The notes under the pieces are model-generated. The model made no database searches and was not told the DNA's origin. It saw nothing but the letters and a program-made list of their open reading frames with translations. A program made the translations under genes and the position numbers. From MADRE3 sp963718195 (GTDB taxonomy: Bacteria; Desulfobacterota; Desulfobulbia; Desulfobulbales; Desulfocapsaceae): 64,000 nucleotides of DNA. Positions 37,349 through 46,229 of this stretch are shown piece after piece (the stretch's first letter is position 1; every line of letters starts with the position of its first letter). Where the stretch lies: assembly GCA_963718195.1 (NCBI GenBank), contig CAVQYQ010000006.1, forward strand, positions 248,001 to 312,000. Direction: 5' to 3'.

Positions 37349-38752
37349 TCAGAATGCCAGAAGACGACCCAGGTTGTTTTTCAGGTATTGAAGATTGGTT
37401 GTAATCGGTCCACCATTGGAATCCTTTCCCCGGATGGAGGTCTTGTCAATAAAGTTGGCGGCACGCTTTTTGGCTTCATCCATGGTTTCAGCCCACACCA
37501 AAGCAAGTGCCAGGTTCGGGTCAAAATCACTCGGTATTGTATAGGGTCGGTCAAACGGTACATGCGTATATACCGCCGACCAGTCATAATCAGGAAATGA
37601 AAAGTCGGTAATCGTCCCGATCCAGGGTGAAAATCCCCTTTTTGTGTCCTCGGCGACAATGCGCAATTCAATCGCAGCACCCTTGAATTCTATATCTTTC
37701 TGCTTGTAGCCGAGGCGCTCGCCGAGTGCCACCCTGATCTGCTCGCGAATCAGGTTCGGGTGTTTGTCGTCCAGGTAACTTATTCGGGCAGATATGTCAT
37801 TTTCAACTTGAATACGAGTGTTTACCTCGAGAAGATACGGCTGGCCACTGCGGGAAACGATCCATTCCCAGGTACCGACATTGTCATAATTCACATGATC
37901 AGCCAGTTTAAGTGAATAGTTGACAATCTGCTCAAGAACGCTCTCTTCATCGAACTCATAGTCAAAACATGAATTGTGGAATCCGGGGGCAGCTTCAACC
38001 CTTTTTTGTCTGCCGGTCGACTGTATGGTGCAGTTCCTGGAACTGAAATGAACGCGCTCGTTGTAGGTGGAACAGACCAGTTGAACTTCAAGGTGATTAT
38101 AATCACGCAAACATTGTTCGATCAAAACACCACCGTCGCCAAACTGCCGCTTTGCATAATTCTGCAGTTGACGGTATACCCGGCGGAAATGTTCAATTTC
38201 AGTCACTTCTTCAATTCCCATTCCGCCACCGCCGGCAGCGGCTTTAACGAGAATGGAAGGATCTTCAATTCCATCGGCCAGCTGATCTTCCAATAGCGTT
38301 ACCGCAATTTCTTCAGCCTCCATCTCGTTGTATATAGGCGTGTCAGTTCCTGGTATGGTGGGGATGCCAAGTTGATTGGCAACGCGCTTGGTGTTGATTT
38401 TGTCACCAAGATTTTTGATAACCTGCCAGTTTGGACCAATGAAGGTCAGGGCACGGTCCCTGACAGTCGCCCGGCGCGCAAACCTGAAATCTTCTGAAAA
38501 GAATCCGTATCCAGGGTGAATTGCTGTACAGGACGTGTGGTCAGCAACTGCAAAGATATCATTTGGTTCTGTATAATTTGTTATTCGCCAGGCATTTTGC
38601 TCACTGCCATCGGTACGGTTGCGCCGAACGTGCTCGGAGTCTTTGTCTGCATCGGTATAAACAACGACATAATCTAGGCCCAGATCCTGGCAGGCGTTCA
38701 TTATGCGGATGGCAATTTCACCCCGGTTGGCGATCAGTACCTTTCCTTCCAC
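37349..38752 (-). CDS. biotin carboxylase, divergent
   Basis: The 467-residue ATP-grasp protein has IANRGEIAIRIMNAC, the HPGYGFFSED motif, glycine-rich KAAAGGGGMGI and NTRIQVEN. The last departs from the usual QVEHP (His replaced by Asn), while the catalytic Arg, Gln, Val and Glu are retained. The start is taken as GTG at 38752, with GAGG 6 nt upstream, because the conserved N-terminus starts there; an in-frame ATG 25 codons further upstream adds a non-homologous segment. It ends 25 nt before the fused carboxyltransferase gene and should carboxylate the same, separately encoded, carrier. It has no biotinyl domain. Confidence 0.88.
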   Translation of the reverse strand: MEGKVLIANRGEIAIRIMNACQDLGLDYVVVYTDADKDSEHVRRNRTDGSEQNAWRITNYTEPNDIFAVADHTSCTAIHPGYGFFSEDFRFARRATVRDRALTFIGPNWQVIKNLGDKINTKRVANQLGIPTIPGTDTPIYNEMEAEEIAVTLLEDQLADGIEDPSILVKAAAGGGGMGIEEVTEIEHFRRVYRQLQNYAKRQFGDGGVLIEQCLRDYNHLEVQLVCSTYNERVHFSSRNCTIQSTGRQKRVEAAPGFHNSCFDYEFDEESVLEQIVNYSLKLADHVNYDNVGTWEWIVSRSGQPYLLEVNTRIQVENDISARISYLDDKHPNLIREQIRVALGERLGYKQKDIEFKGAAIELRIVAEDTKRGFSPWIGTITDFSFPDYDWSAVYTHVPFDRPYTIPSDFDPNLALALVWAETMDEAKKRAANFIDKTSIRGKDSNGGPITTNLQYLKNNLGRLLAF

Positions 38753-39075
38753 ACTATTCCTCTTTGAATATAAATTTAAATGGGACAATGTAAGCAGACA
38801 ACTGGTCGAGCTGTCGGGTTGCTTCATTGACTTATTTGCTGGTAAACCCCCCTAATATAGTAAGGAGTAGTAATAAATCAAAGAGAAATCATTCTTTGTT
38901 GCGTCAGAATCGTTGATTCCAATATCATTTCCCGCCGATTTAAGCGCCTTTCTCCTTGACTTTCGGGCCAATTATCCCTAGAGATTCTCCATTAAGTATT
39001 GGTACTATCTTAAGTATGCGATTGTTCCCATTCCGGGTCCCACCCATTATACGGTACATAGATTAACGGACACAT
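38753..39075. other. 323-nt divergent intergenic region, no gene seen
   Basis: This AT-rich stretch separates the minus-strand biotin carboxylase from plus-strand corC. It has stop codons in all frames. A TTGACT at about 38957 with a TAGAGA 17 nt on is a poor sigma-70-like candidate for corC. No riboswitch or RNA gene is recognisable. Confidence 0.5.
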
Positions 39076-39957
39076 ATGAGCAGTAATGATGATGCACCTC
39101 CTTCGGCTGAAGGAGAAGAAGTTTCGATTTTCAGACGTTTAAGAGCTCTATTCCCCTTCGGCAGGGCTCCTGATACCACTGAGGCCCTGGAACATGAAAT
39201 CCAGGAACTTCTTGAGGAGGGGGAAGAGCACGGGTTGATTTCCAGCCTCGAAGAGCGGATGATAAATTCAATATTTGACTTCCGCGATACCCAGGCAGCA
39301 GAAATTATGACGCCGGCCGCTGAAATAATCAGTTTTGAAATTTCCACGCCAATTCCTGAAATGATCGATGTGGTAATTGAAGAGGGTTTTACCCGTATTC
39401 CGATTTTCAGGGGAAACACCGATAAGATTATCGGTATCCTGCATGCCAAGGATTTGCTGCGGATTTGCGCCCGCGGCAGTGAATTTGATGGTGATCTGGA
39501 AAGCTACCTTAATAGTACGTATTTTGTCTCGGAGGGTAAACCGATCGGTGAACTGCTCAGGGAGTTTCAAATAAACAAGACCCACATGGCAATCGTTATT
39601 GATGAATTCGGCGCGGTTCGCGGGTTAATAACCCTTGAGGATATTCTCGAAGAAATAGTCGGTGAAATCGATGACGAATATGATGTTGAGGACGATGATT
39701 TTGAGAAGGTCAATGAATGCACATCAATCGTCAGGGGGAAAGTTGATATTGAAGATGTGGAAGAAAGGCTCAATATTGAACTGCCCGAAGGACCATATGA
39801 GTCGATTGGCGGTCTGATTATCCACTCCCTTGGCCGTCTACCGCAGAATGGAGAGTCAGTGAAGATTGGTGACATCGAACTGATCGTCGAGTCGGCCGGA
39901 ATGAGGAGGATCAAGAAGATAAAGGTTGTCTGTCCAGTGCGCGAGGATTCTGCGTAA
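39076..39957 (+). CDS. corC: CorC/HlyC family CBS-domain protein
   Basis: The 293-residue protein has an acidic N-terminus, then a CBS pair (about 70-200; AAEIMTPAAEI, GFTRIPIFRG, HMAIVIDEFGAVRGLITLEDILEEIVGEI) and a C-terminal CorC_HlyC domain (about 210-285, ESIGGLIIHSLGRLPQNGE). It lacks the membrane DUF21 domain, as E. coli CorC (YbeX) does. Its stop overlaps the ATG of lnt by one base; the corC-lnt pair is conserved in many Gram-negatives. It probably acts in Mg2+/Co2+ homeostasis. Confidence 0.9.
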   Translation: MSSNDDAPPSAEGEEVSIFRRLRALFPFGRAPDTTEALEHEIQELLEEGEEHGLISSLEERMINSIFDFRDTQAAEIMTPAAEIISFEISTPIPEMIDVVIEEGFTRIPIFRGNTDKIIGILHAKDLLRICARGSEFDGDLESYLNSTYFVSEGKPIGELLREFQINKTHMAIVIDEFGAVRGLITLEDILEEIVGEIDDEYDVEDDDFEKVNECTSIVRGKVDIEDVEERLNIELPEGPYESIGGLIIHSLGRLPQNGESVKIGDIELIVESAGMRRIKKIKVVCPVREDSA

Positions 39958-41516
39958 TGGCAAAAGTCCGGAAGTATGGATGGCTCAACCTTGTACTGAT
40001 TTTCCCCTGCCTGGCCTGGCTCGCCCTTCCCGGTCGTTTTTCTCTATGGCCACTTCTGTTCGTCTGTCTGCTGCCTCTGTTTGCCTGGCTTTCTGGTGCT
40101 GCAGGTATAAGACAGGCGTTTCTTGGAGGATTACTCGGTGGCGTTATCTTTTATATCCTCCAGTTATACTGGATTGTTGCCGTGCTCACCACCTTCGGTG
40201 GCCTACCCTGGATTCTTGCTGCCCTTTCTCTTTTGCTTCTCGTCTTTTACATGAGTCTTTATCTTGGTCTTTTTTCATCCTGTTTCTACTTTCTGTACAG
40301 ACAGGACCACTTCTGGCTCTGGTTATTAGCGATACCAGCCCTGTGGGTAGGTCTTGACTGGGTGAGGTCATGGTTGATCAGCGGATTCCCCTGGATGGAT
40401 TTTGGGTATGGTCTCTGGTCGGTACCCGGTGCGTTGCAGACAGCTGATTTGTTTGGGCACCATGTACTGACCTTTATGATAATTCTGATTAATCTTGTCC
40501 TGTATGGATTTCTTTGTGGTCGTTTCAGCATTTCACAGCGTCTGTGGTCGGTTGCCATCGTCCTGGCACTGTTGAGTTGCGGGTTGCTCTATTCCAAGAA
40601 GCGATGGGAAGCAATGGTGAGTTTGGTTGACCAGGCAGCGGTAGCCAGGGTTGGCATTGTCCAGGGCAACATAGAGCAGGATAGGAAATGGTCACCCGAG
40701 GAGCGGGTTAATACGGTGGATTCATACCTGAGACTCAGCGACCACCTGGTTGCAGAAACGTCTCCTGATCTTATCGTCTGGCCGGAGACTGCGTTGCCCT
40801 TTTACCCTCGTGGCAATGATTTAATCACGCCGGTAAAATTGTTTTTAGCCAAATCCGGCATCACCCTGTTAACCGGGGCCCCGTGGTATGAAATCGTTGA
40901 TTGGGATAAACGCCAGTTTGACTATTTCAATGGCGCATTCATGCTCTCGCAAACGGGTGAATCGCTCGGTCATTATTTTAAATCTCACCTGGTACCCTAT
41001 GGAGAGTATGTTCCGTTGAAAAAATATATGCCGTTTCTTGCACCGCTGGTCGAAGCTGCCGGCGATTTTACTCCCGGAACGGTGGGCTCACCCCTTGAAA
41101 CCGGGCAGATAAAAGCGGGAGTGCTGATCTGTTATGAATCTATCTTTCCAGAGATCGGGCGGCGCTGGGTAGAAAATGGAGCTAACGTACTTGTCAATTT
41201 GACCAATGATGCCTGGTATGGTAAATCAAGTGCCCCATACCAGAGCTGGGCGATGACGGTGTTGCGTTCGGTCGAAACCAGACGCAGTTTGGTTCGCTCG
41301 GCCAACACAGGCGTTTCGGGAGTGATTGACCCGTTGGGGCGCATCAGGAGCGAATCGGAACTCTTTATCCAATGGTCCGACACAATTGAGGTTCCACTAA
41401 TGACACAGCGCTCGGTTTTCGTCGCCGGAGGTTACTTGTTCGGACCCATTTGTGCAGTAATTGGAGGAGTGATTTCTCTTGTCGTTTGGGGTATGGCAAG
41501 AAGGAACAACAGGTAG
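39957..41516 (+). CDS. lnt: apolipoprotein N-acyltransferase
   Basis: The 519-residue protein has about six N-terminal membrane helices (1-215) and a periplasmic nitrilase-fold domain with the Glu-Lys-Cys triad: WPETALPF (Glu), HLVPYGEYVP (Lys upstream) and GVLICYESIFPE (Cys). A final helix lies near the C-terminus. It N-acylates the lipoprotein cysteine. Its start is coupled to corC. Confidence 0.94.
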   Translation: MAKVRKYGWLNLVLIFPCLAWLALPGRFSLWPLLFVCLLPLFAWLSGAAGIRQAFLGGLLGGVIFYILQLYWIVAVLTTFGGLPWILAALSLLLLVFYMSLYLGLFSSCFYFLYRQDHFWLWLLAIPALWVGLDWVRSWLISGFPWMDFGYGLWSVPGALQTADLFGHHVLTFMIILINLVLYGFLCGRFSISQRLWSVAIVLALLSCGLLYSKKRWEAMVSLVDQAAVARVGIVQGNIEQDRKWSPEERVNTVDSYLRLSDHLVAETSPDLIVWPETALPFYPRGNDLITPVKLFLAKSGITLLTGAPWYEIVDWDKRQFDYFNGAFMLSQTGESLGHYFKSHLVPYGEYVPLKKYMPFLAPLVEAAGDFTPGTVGSPLETGQIKAGVLICYESIFPEIGRRWVENGANVLVNLTNDAWYGKSSAPYQSWAMTVLRSVETRRSLVRSANTGVSGVIDPLGRIRSESELFIQWSDTIEVPLMTQRSVFVAGGYLFGPICAVIGGVISLVVWGMARRNNR

Positions 41517-41602
41517 AGAAGATCCGCTTTGTCCCGGTGGCATAAAGGTGCCGGGAGCGAGATCTTGTCGGAGAAGATGCAACTATTTACAAGAGTGAGA
41601 AC

Positions 41603-42713
41603 ATGGCACAGGAAACAGGATCGGCAGTATCGTTTCAAAGATTAACCGATATGAAAAGCCGTATGCACGCTTTGAAGGAGCATCTTTGACTTAGCTGCTA
41701 AAAAAGAACAGCTCGAGCAGTTGGAGCGCCAGACACTGGCTCCGGATTTTTGGACCGATACCGGTCGTGCCCAGAAAGTCCAGAAACAGCTTGGACAGAT
41801 CCAGGAAATTATCAAGAGCTGGGAAGACACCTGGTCAGCTATCGAAGAAGCCGAACTGCTGCTTGAAATGGCAGCTGAGGAAAACGATGCTGATGCTGAG
41901 CGGGAAGTTGCAGAAAGTCTTGACTCAATTGATAAAGAGATCGGGATAACGGAGCTTGAGTGCATGTTCAGCGGTGAACATGATTCCTCGAATGCAATCA
42001 TCTCAATTCATGCCGGTGCCGGTGGAACAGAAGCCCAGGACTGGGTTGATATTCTTTTGAGGATGTATCTCCGCTGGGCTGAAGCAAAGGGGATTAAAAC
42101 AAATATCCTTGATTACCTTCCCGGAGATGAAGCAGGAGTGAAGAGTGTTTCGATCTTCTTTAGCGGTAAACATGCCTATGGCTATCTGCGCTCTGAGCTG
42201 GGAATTCATCGACTGGTACGAATCTCTCCATTTGATGCAAGTGGTCGACGGCACACCTCATTCGCCTCTGTTATGGTCATGCCGGAACTCGATGATACCG
42301 TGAATGTTGATATCTCCGAAAAAGATCTGAGAATTGATACCTACCGGGCAAGCGGAGCGGGGGGCCAGCATGTCAACAAGACTGACTCTGCCATCCGTAT
42401 CACCCATCTGCCAAGCGGCATTGTCGTACAGTGCCAGAATGAACGATCCCAGCATCGTAATAAGGATATGGCTATGAAGATGCTGATGTCGCAATTATAT
42501 GAACGCGAGCAGCAGCGACAGCAGGAGGAGCAGCAGGGGCTGCATGGAGAGAAAAAGGAGATTGGCTGGGGCAGTCAGATACGGTCTTATGTCTTACAGC
42601 CATATCGGATGATAAAAGACCACCGAACCGAGTATGAGATGGGTAATGTGGACGCCGTTCTTGACGGTAACCTGGATTCGTTTATCAAGGCCTACCTGCT
42701 CTGGGCAAAATAG
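41603..42713 (+). CDS. prfB: peptide chain release factor 2 (programmed +1 frameshift)
   Basis: Translation starts at ATG 41603, reads 28 codons to an in-frame TGA at 41687-41689 and must shift +1 to continue from GAC (41688) to the stop at 42711-42713, giving about 369 residues. The slippery CTT-TGA-C with an internal AAGGAG just upstream is the classic RF2 autoregulatory site. The body has the SPF stop-codon recognition motif (RISPFDASG) and GGQ (GAGGQHVNKTDSAIR). RF2 ends translation at UGA and UAA, so it competes directly with selenocysteine insertion at the four UGA codons of the Hdr-Mvh operon. Confidence 0.93.
41675..41690 (+). promoter_or_regulatory. RF2 programmed +1 frameshift site
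   Basis: The sequence AAGGAG CAT CTT TGA C combines an internal Shine-Dalgarno-like AAGGAG, the slippery CTT codon and TGA followed by C, the weak termination context conserved at this site. Low RF2 allows the ribosome to shift and make more RF2. Confidence 0.92.
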
Positions 42714-42742
42714 CGTATTCATTTCCCGGTCTCGCGGAGATC

Positions 42743-42937
42743 TCAGGGGCGGTCGACCGGTTCCTTCTGGATCTGCATAGCCGAGCTGCAGCTGCAGCAC
42801 ATGGTACCGCCGCTCTGGTGGCACATGGCCGTGAGCGGGTGGCGGGTTCGCGCAGCACGCCTCCTGCAGAAATTAACAATGAGTGCCGCCCCGATAAACA
42901 GGGGAAGTGTTATAAAAAGGGTGAGGAGTAACTCCAT
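42743..42937 (-). CDS. nqrM: NqrM-like small membrane protein
   Basis: The 64-residue protein has one N-terminal membrane helix (LLLTLFITLPLFIGAALIV) followed by basic residues and a cysteine-rich segment (MCHQSGGTMCCSCSS). Size, topology and position directly after nqrF match NqrM (DUF539), which is needed to insert iron between NqrD and NqrE. The cysteine spacing differs from the Vibrio protein as I remember it, so the call rests strongly on context. Confidence 0.68.
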   Translation of the reverse strand: MELLLTLFITLPLFIGAALIVNFCRRRAARTRHPLTAMCHQSGGTMCCSCSSAMQIQKEPVDRP

Positions 42938-42946
42938 GGGGCAGGT

Positions 42947-44167
42947 CTAACCTCCAAAATCATCAAAGTGGATATTTTCTTCTTCAACGCCAAGATTATC
43001 AAGCATTTCCATCATAGATTTAAGCATCATCGGCGGTCCGCAGATATAGTACTGGAGATCTTCAGGTGCCGGGTGATCCTTCAGGTAATTATTGTAGAGC
43101 ACTTGATGAATAAAGCCGGTATCTCCATCCCAGTTGTCTTCTGGAAGCGGTTCGGACAGGGCAAGGTGAAAAGAAAAATTATCATGCATTTCAGCCATTT
43201 TCTCAAATTCTTCCTGGTAAAACACTTCTTTCATCGAACGGCCGCCATACCAGAATGAAACCTGGCGGTCGGTCTTGATACGTTTGAACAGGTCGAATAT
43301 ATGGCTGCGCATTGGAGCCATTCCGGCACCGCCGCCAATATAAACAAGTTCCTCGTCACCGTCTTCAAGCAGAAATTCCCCGAAAGGACCGGAAATAGTG
43401 ACTTCATCTCCTGCCTTGAGATTGAAAATGTAGCTTGAAACCTGGCCAGGCGGTGTGGCCGGTTGTCCCGGAGGAGGACTGGCAATTCGAACATTGAGCA
43501 TGATAATACCGCTCTCTTCGGGATAGTTTGCCATTGAGTAGGCCCTGGTGACCGGGGTGTGGACATGTGATTTATATTGAAACATCTTGAATTTGGTCCA
43601 GTCCCCGAGAAAGCGTTCATCGATTTCAAAATTTTTATATTCAAGCACATGCGGAGGAACTTCGATCTGAATATAGCCTCCTGCTTTGAAATTCACATGA
43701 TCATCTTCCGGCAGTCTCAGCACCAGTTCCTTAATGAAGGTGGCGACATTTTCGTTTGATTCTACCACGCACTGCCATTTCCTGGTCTCAAGCATTTCCG
43801 GCGGTACTTTGATTTTCATATCACGCTTGATCGGTACCTGGCAGGCGAGACGATATCCTTGCCGTGCCTCCCGTCTGGAAATAGCCGATTCTTCGGTGGG
43901 CAGGATTGAACCGCCGCCCTCTGTCACAATACATCGGCACTGGGCACAGCTGCCCCCGCCGCCGCAGGCAGAGGAGAGAAATATTCCCTGGTCGGCAAGT
44001 GAGGTGAGCAGTTTGCCGCCCGGTTCTGTTACCAGTTCCTTTGAATCGTTGACCACAATGGCTATATCGCCGCTTGGCAGTAGAGTCCGCTTGGCGACGA
44101 CGATCAGCGATACGAGGATGAACTGGATGATGAGGAAAATCGTGACTCCCAATAAAATTTCATTCAT
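42947..44167 (-). CDS. nqrF: Na+-translocating NADH:quinone reductase subunit F
   Basis: The 406-residue protein has an N-terminal membrane helix, a [2Fe-2S] ferredoxin domain (SACGGGGSCAQCRC, near residue 68, with a later Cys in RLACQVP), an FAD domain (RAYSMANYP) and an NADH domain (YIGGGAGMAPMRSHIFD; YICGPPMMLKSM). It is the NADH-oxidising entry point of Na+-NQR. It is the sixth nqr gene on this strand. Confidence 0.95.
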   Translation of the reverse strand: MNEILLGVTIFLIIQFILVSLIVVAKRTLLPSGDIAIVVNDSKELVTEPGGKLLTSLADQGIFLSSACGGGGSCAQCRCIVTEGGGSILPTEESAISRREARQGYRLACQVPIKRDMKIKVPPEMLETRKWQCVVESNENVATFIKELVLRLPEDDHVNFKAGGYIQIEVPPHVLEYKNFEIDERFLGDWTKFKMFQYKSHVHTPVTRAYSMANYPEESGIIMLNVRIASPPPGQPATPPGQVSSYIFNLKAGDEVTISGPFGEFLLEDGDEELVYIGGGAGMAPMRSHIFDLFKRIKTDRQVSFWYGGRSMKEVFYQEEFEKMAEMHDNFSFHLALSEPLPEDNWDGDTGFIHQVLYNNYLKDHPAPEDLQYYICGPPMMLKSMMEMLDNLGVEEENIHFDDFGG

Positions 44168-44222
44168 GCTACTTTCTCCAGCGATGTTTGAAGCAAAAAC
44201 GGTGTAATCGGTATGGCAATGT

Positions 44223-44828
44223 TCATAAGCTCATTCCTGCCAGCCCCATAAAGGCCATGGCCATCAAGCCGGCAGTAATAAAAGTGAGACCGAGGCCGCG
44301 AAGGGCTTTCGGCGGATCCGCATATTCACTTTTTTCCCGGATGCCTGCCAGTGCGACAACCGCCAGGAAAAAACCGGCTCCGGCCCCGACACCATAGGCA
44401 CAACTTTCAAGAAAGGTATAATCACGCTCAACCATGAAAAGGCTACCGCCCAGGATCGCACAGTTTACCGTCAGCAGCGGCAGGAAGATGCCAAGGGTGT
44501 TGTAGAGTGCCGGGACAAAGCGATCCAGGACCATTTCAAGAATCTGCACGACGGCTGCAATCGTGGCAATGTAAATGAGAAGTCCGAGAAATGTCAGGTC
44601 TAGCCCTGATAGACCAAGCCACTCAAGAGCTCCCGGTTTGAGCAGGCTGTTGAGGATAAAATTGTTGATTGGTATGGTTATGGCCGTTAAAACCAGGACA
44701 GCGAGACCAAGCCCCATGGCAGCTTTTACCGTTTTGGAGATCGCGAGAAAGGTACACATGCCGAGAAAGAAACTGAGCGGCAGGTTCTCAATAAAAACTG
44801 ATCGGAATATAATATCGAGATAGTGCAT
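44223..44828 (-). CDS. nqrE: Na+-NQR subunit E
   Basis: The 201-residue, six-helix membrane protein begins YLDIIFRSVFIENLPLSFFLGMCTFLA, with the paired cysteine-containing helices (FLGMCTFLAIS; VNCAILGGSLF) that with NqrD hold the intramembrane iron centre. Its ATG overlaps the nqrD stop as TGATG. Confidence 0.95.
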   Translation of the reverse strand: MHYLDIIFRSVFIENLPLSFFLGMCTFLAISKTVKAAMGLGLAVLVLTAITIPINNFILNSLLKPGALEWLGLSGLDLTFLGLLIYIATIAAVVQILEMVLDRFVPALYNTLGIFLPLLTVNCAILGGSLFMVERDYTFLESCAYGVGAGAGFFLAVVALAGIREKSEYADPPKALRGLGLTFITAGLMAMAFMGLAGMSL

Positions 44829-45451
44829 CAGTTTTTCTCCTGTTGTTCCGGGTCAAGAGCCCGCAATACCCAGATAAGGCAGGCAATCAGGAAGAAAGCG
44901 CTTGCCGGCAGCACCAGCATACCGTTCGGGACATACCAGCCGCCATTGGTGACAAGTCTGAAGATCTCGATGCCAAACAGGCTGCCCGAACCAAACAATT
45001 CTCGGACAAAGGCGACTGCCATCAGGATAAATCCATAGCCAAGACCGTTACCGATTCCGTCCAGAAAACTTGGAATGGGTGGATTGGACATGGCATATCC
45101 TTCAGCCCGGCCCATGACAATGCAGTTTGTAATAATCAAGCCAACGAAAATAGAGAGTTGTTTTGAAAGTTCATAATAGAAGGCCTTGAGAACCTGATCG
45201 ACAATGATCACCAGGGTCGCAATTACCATGATCTGCAGTCCGATTCTTACTGTATTTGGAATCTGATAGCGAACAATGCTGATGGTCAGACTGGAAAAAG
45301 CAGTTACCAGGGTAACACAGATCGACATTACCAAGGCGGTCGACATTTGTCCCGTTACTGCAAGTGCGGAGCATATACCGAGCACCAGTAAGGCAATCGG
45401 GTTTCGTTTGAATATGGAGCTCAGCAACAGCTCCTTATTTGTTTCAGCCAT
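44828..45451 (-). CDS. nqrD: Na+-NQR subunit D
   Basis: The 207-residue membrane protein has NPIALLVLGICSALAVT and LIITNCIVMGRAEGYAM, the NqrD cysteine helices. ATG at 45451 is preferred over an upstream GTG at 45466, because the latter would lie on the GGGGG ribosome-binding site. The start overlaps the nqrC stop by 8 nt. Confidence 0.95.
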   Translation of the reverse strand: MAETNKELLLSSIFKRNPIALLVLGICSALAVTGQMSTALVMSICVTLVTAFSSLTISIVRYQIPNTVRIGLQIMVIATLVIIVDQVLKAFYYELSKQLSIFVGLIITNCIVMGRAEGYAMSNPPIPSFLDGIGNGLGYGFILMAVAFVRELFGSGSLFGIEIFRLVTNGGWYVPNGMLVLPASAFFLIACLIWVLRALDPEQQEKN

Positions 45452-46229
45452 TGAATCCCCCTTCACGCTTGATTCGGTTGAAAAATGGTTGGAAACCGGA
45501 ATCGCCGAACCAGAAATGGATTAGGTTCTCAACGCCCTGTGAGGTCAGGGTGGCACCGGAGAGCCCGTCGATCATATAGGGCAATTCTTCAGGGCTGCCC
45601 TGGGCACCGCTCTTGACAATATCAAGCGCCATGTCACCTTCGGGCGAGTAGAGCTTCTTATTCTGCCATCCCGCCTGCCATCGTGGGTTCTGCACCTCAC
45701 CCCCAAGTCCGGGGGTTTCGCCGTGTTCGTAAAATGAAATCCCCCTGATGGTTGTCAAATCATTTTCAACTGCAACATAGGCATACATGGTGGACCACAG
45801 TCCCTTACCCCTGACCGGCAGGACCACCTGGGTACGCTGTCTCCTTCCCGGACCAGATAAACGAGCGAATACTTTTCCAGCCGACGGATACCTGCCGGAT
45901 CTTCAGCGCGGTCAAGCCCCCTGCCGCTTTCTTCAGATAGTGCTGCACCAAGTTGATTATAGGATGCAGGGTTCACCGTTTCAGAGGCAACATATTCGCC
46001 GCTGGCAAGGTCAACGATTTTTGTTTCAATTAGCACTGAACTGTTCGGCAACTGGCGTGTCCGGTTGGTATATGCCGGCAGCATTGAGGATATTTTTTTT
46101 CTGGTCCAGCTGTTTATTGGCATCCTGAAGCGGTCTGAGCCCTACGGCTGCGACAGCGACAAGCAGGGAGCAGCCAAATGCCAGAACAAGCACCGAGTAA
46201 AACGGCTTGAGTGGGTGTTCGTCAGCCAT
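45444..46229 (-). pseudogene. nqrC: Na+-NQR subunit C, interrupted by two compensating frameshifts
   Basis: All parts of NqrC are present but in two frames. From ATG 46229 (AGGAGG upstream) the N-terminal helix and KNILNAAGIYQ are in one frame, ending at TGA 46028-46026. The middle part (IETKIVDLASGEYV to YLVREGDSV) is in another frame. From about 45830 (LPVRGKGLWSTMYAYVAVE, then the flavinylation motif DGLSGATLTSQG) the first frame resumes. Alignment by eye to NqrC suggests 2 nt missing near 46026-46034 and 1 nt missing at the GGG run 45830-45832. The neighbouring nqr genes are intact, so sequencing error, recent mutation or recoding are all possible. NqrC carries covalent FMN on the SGAT threonine. 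Confidence 0.8.
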
